DNA from: Clostridiales bacterium
GTDB taxonomy: Bacteria; Bacillota; Clostridia; Oscillospirales; Butyricicoccaceae
DNA length: 12,656 nt
Direction of reading: 5' to 3'
Assembly: GCA_026419635.1 (NCBI GenBank)
Contig: JANZZB010000031.1
Location: 1-12,656, forward strand
In this document: positions 11,694 through 12,656 of the stretch, piece after piece
Position numbering within the stretch: the first letter of the stretch is position 1
Layout: every line of letters begins with the position of its first letter
Position numbers and translations under genes: made by a program
The notes under the pieces: model-generated
Seen by the model: the letters and a program-made list of their open reading frames with translations, nothing else
Told to the model about the DNA's origin: nothing
The model's database searches: none

Positions 11694-12656
11694 TTATTTC
11701 TTCACGATAGCGCCGAATTTACATGTTGAAACGCAGGCACCGCATTTAATGCATTTTTCTTTGTTGATTACAAACGGCTTTTTAATTTCGCCTGTAATCG
11801 CATTTACAGGGCATACCTTTGTGCAAGCAGAGCAGCCCTTACATTTTTCAGGAATAATTTCGTAGCTTAAAAGCTTTTTGCAAACACCGGCAGGGCATTT
11901 CTTGTCTTTTACATGCGCTTCGTACTCGTCCCTGAAATAACGCAGGGTCGAAAGCACCGGATTCGGGGCAGTCTGTCCGAGAGCGCAAAGAGAATTTTCC
12001 TTAATGTGATAACAAAGATCTTCCAGTTTCGTAAGATCATCCATGGTTGCGTTTCCAGACGTAATCTTCTCAAGCATCTCATAAAGACGTCTTGTGCCTA
12101 TACGGCAGGGAGTACATTTGCCGCAGCTCTCGTCTACCGTAAAGTTCAAGAAGAATTTCGCAATATCAACCATACAGGTTGTCTCGTCCATAACGATCAA
12201 ACCGCCGGAGCCCATCATCGAGCCGATTGCAATAAGGTTGTCATAATCGATCGGTGTATCCATCAAAGCTGCGGGAATACATCCGCCGGAAGGTCCGCCG
12301 GTCTGTGCAGCTTTAAATTTCTTGCCGTCGGGTACGCCGCCGCCGATCTCTTCGATAACTTCTCTGAGTGTAGTACCCATCGGAATTTCAACCAGTCCGG
12401 TATTCTTGATTTTTCCGACGAGAGCAAACACCTTGGTACCTTTGGATTTCTCGGTACCGATGGAAGAGAACCACTTTGCACCTTTTAAGATAATTTGCGT
12501 AATATTCGCATATGTTTCAACGTTGTTTAAGATTGTCGGCACCCCGAAAAGACCTTTTACCGCCGGGAACGGGGGACGCGGACGCGGTTCGCCTCTGTTT
12601 CCTTCAATTGAAGTAATGAGAGCGGTCTCTTCACCGCAAACAAACGCTCCGGCGCC
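11694..12656 (-). CDS. hydB: Hydrogenase flavoprotein subunit, HydB/HndC (NuoF-like), partial
   Basis: The 5' end is beyond the window; 320 C-terminal residues are visible and the frame is open to the last base, so a GTG at 12542 is internal. It begins in the FMN/NAD(H) fold with GAGAFVCGEETAL and PRPRPPFPA. A NuoF-type [4Fe-4S] site follows (visible Cys178, 181, 184 in ESCGKCTPCRIGTRR and Cys224 in SLCALGQ). The tail adds two ferredoxin clusters (Cys272/275/278/282 and 302/305/308/312), which NuoF of complex I lacks and HydB/HndC has. With HydA downstream, this supports an NAD(P)-linked, probably electron-bifurcating hydrogenase joining NADH and ferredoxin to H2. The NuoE-like third subunit is expected just outside the window. 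Whether NAD or NADP is used cannot be seen. Confidence 0.93.
   Translation of the reverse strand, partial: GAGAFVCGEETALITSIEGNRGEPRPRPPFPAVKGLFGVPTILNNVETYANITQIILKGAKWFSSIGTEKSKGTKVFALVGKIKNTGLVEIPMGTTLREVIEEIGGGVPDGKKFKAAQTGGPSGGCIPAALMDTPIDYDNLIAIGSMMGSGGLIVMDETTCMVDIAKFFLNFTVDESCGKCTPCRIGTRRLYEMLEKITSGNATMDDLTKLEDLCYHIKENSLCALGQTAPNPVLSTLRYFRDEYEAHVKDKKCPAGVCKKLLSYEIIPEKCKGCSACTKVCPVNAITGEIKKPFVINKEKCIKCGACVSTCKFGAIVKK

Noticed and set aside
11913..12488. 191-codon frame opposite hydB
   Set aside because: Antisense shadow of the flavoprotein gene; composition follows from the codons of the other strand.

Overview
The window looks like ordinary chromosome from a low-to-medium GC, Gram-positive anaerobe of the class Clostridia. 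The grounds are strong AAGGAGG-type ribosome binding sites, many U-tailed hairpin terminators, a preQ1-I riboswitch, the order rpsO-pnp-M16 peptidase as in Bacillus and clostridia, a glutamate 2,3-aminomutase, and a bifurcating-type [FeFe] hydrogenase operon. I cannot name a genus from the sequence alone. No phage, plasmid, CRISPR array, tRNA or rRNA was seen.

Left part (1-3460). The 3' end of a radical-SAM aminomutase (glutamate 2,3-aminomutase by its substrate-site residues) ends at a hairpin terminator. A lipid/diacylglycerol kinase follows on +, convergent across a bidirectional terminator with proC on -. Divergent from proC is a + gene for a small Zn-dependent phospholipase C-like protein. 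After that gene lies the oddest structure in the window: a 34-bp terminator hairpin present twice as an exact direct repeat, enclosing 191 bp made of five successive inverted repeats. A diverged piece of the same insert follows the first terminator, at about 468-508.

Middle part (3434-8297, all -). Reading in the direction of transcription: rpsO with a structured leader that may mask its own Shine-Dalgarno sequence, a GC hairpin and a second long hairpin, then pnp with a strong terminator. Next come an M16 zinc peptidase and a SanA/YdcF-like membrane-anchored protein, probably transcribed from their own promoter.

Queuosine part (8611-9915, +). A promoter, a preQ1-I aptamer and a terminator control queT (preQ0/preQ1 uptake, ECF S component) and queF (preQ0 to preQ1 reductase). 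The aptamer tail can pair either within the aptamer or with the 5' arm of the terminator, so an OFF switch by preQ1 can be read directly from the sequence.

Right part (9928-12656, -). HydB/HndC-type flavoprotein (5' end outside the window) and HydA/HndD-type [FeFe] hydrogenase are adjacent, as in NAD(P)-linked, probably electron-bifurcating hydrogenases. The HydA active-site L1 motif reads TSCSPGW rather than TSCCPGW.

Most genes belong to well-known families. The less explained signals are the terminator-flanked hairpin element, the leader RNAs of rpsO and pnp, and two perfect inverted repeats near the rpsO promoter.
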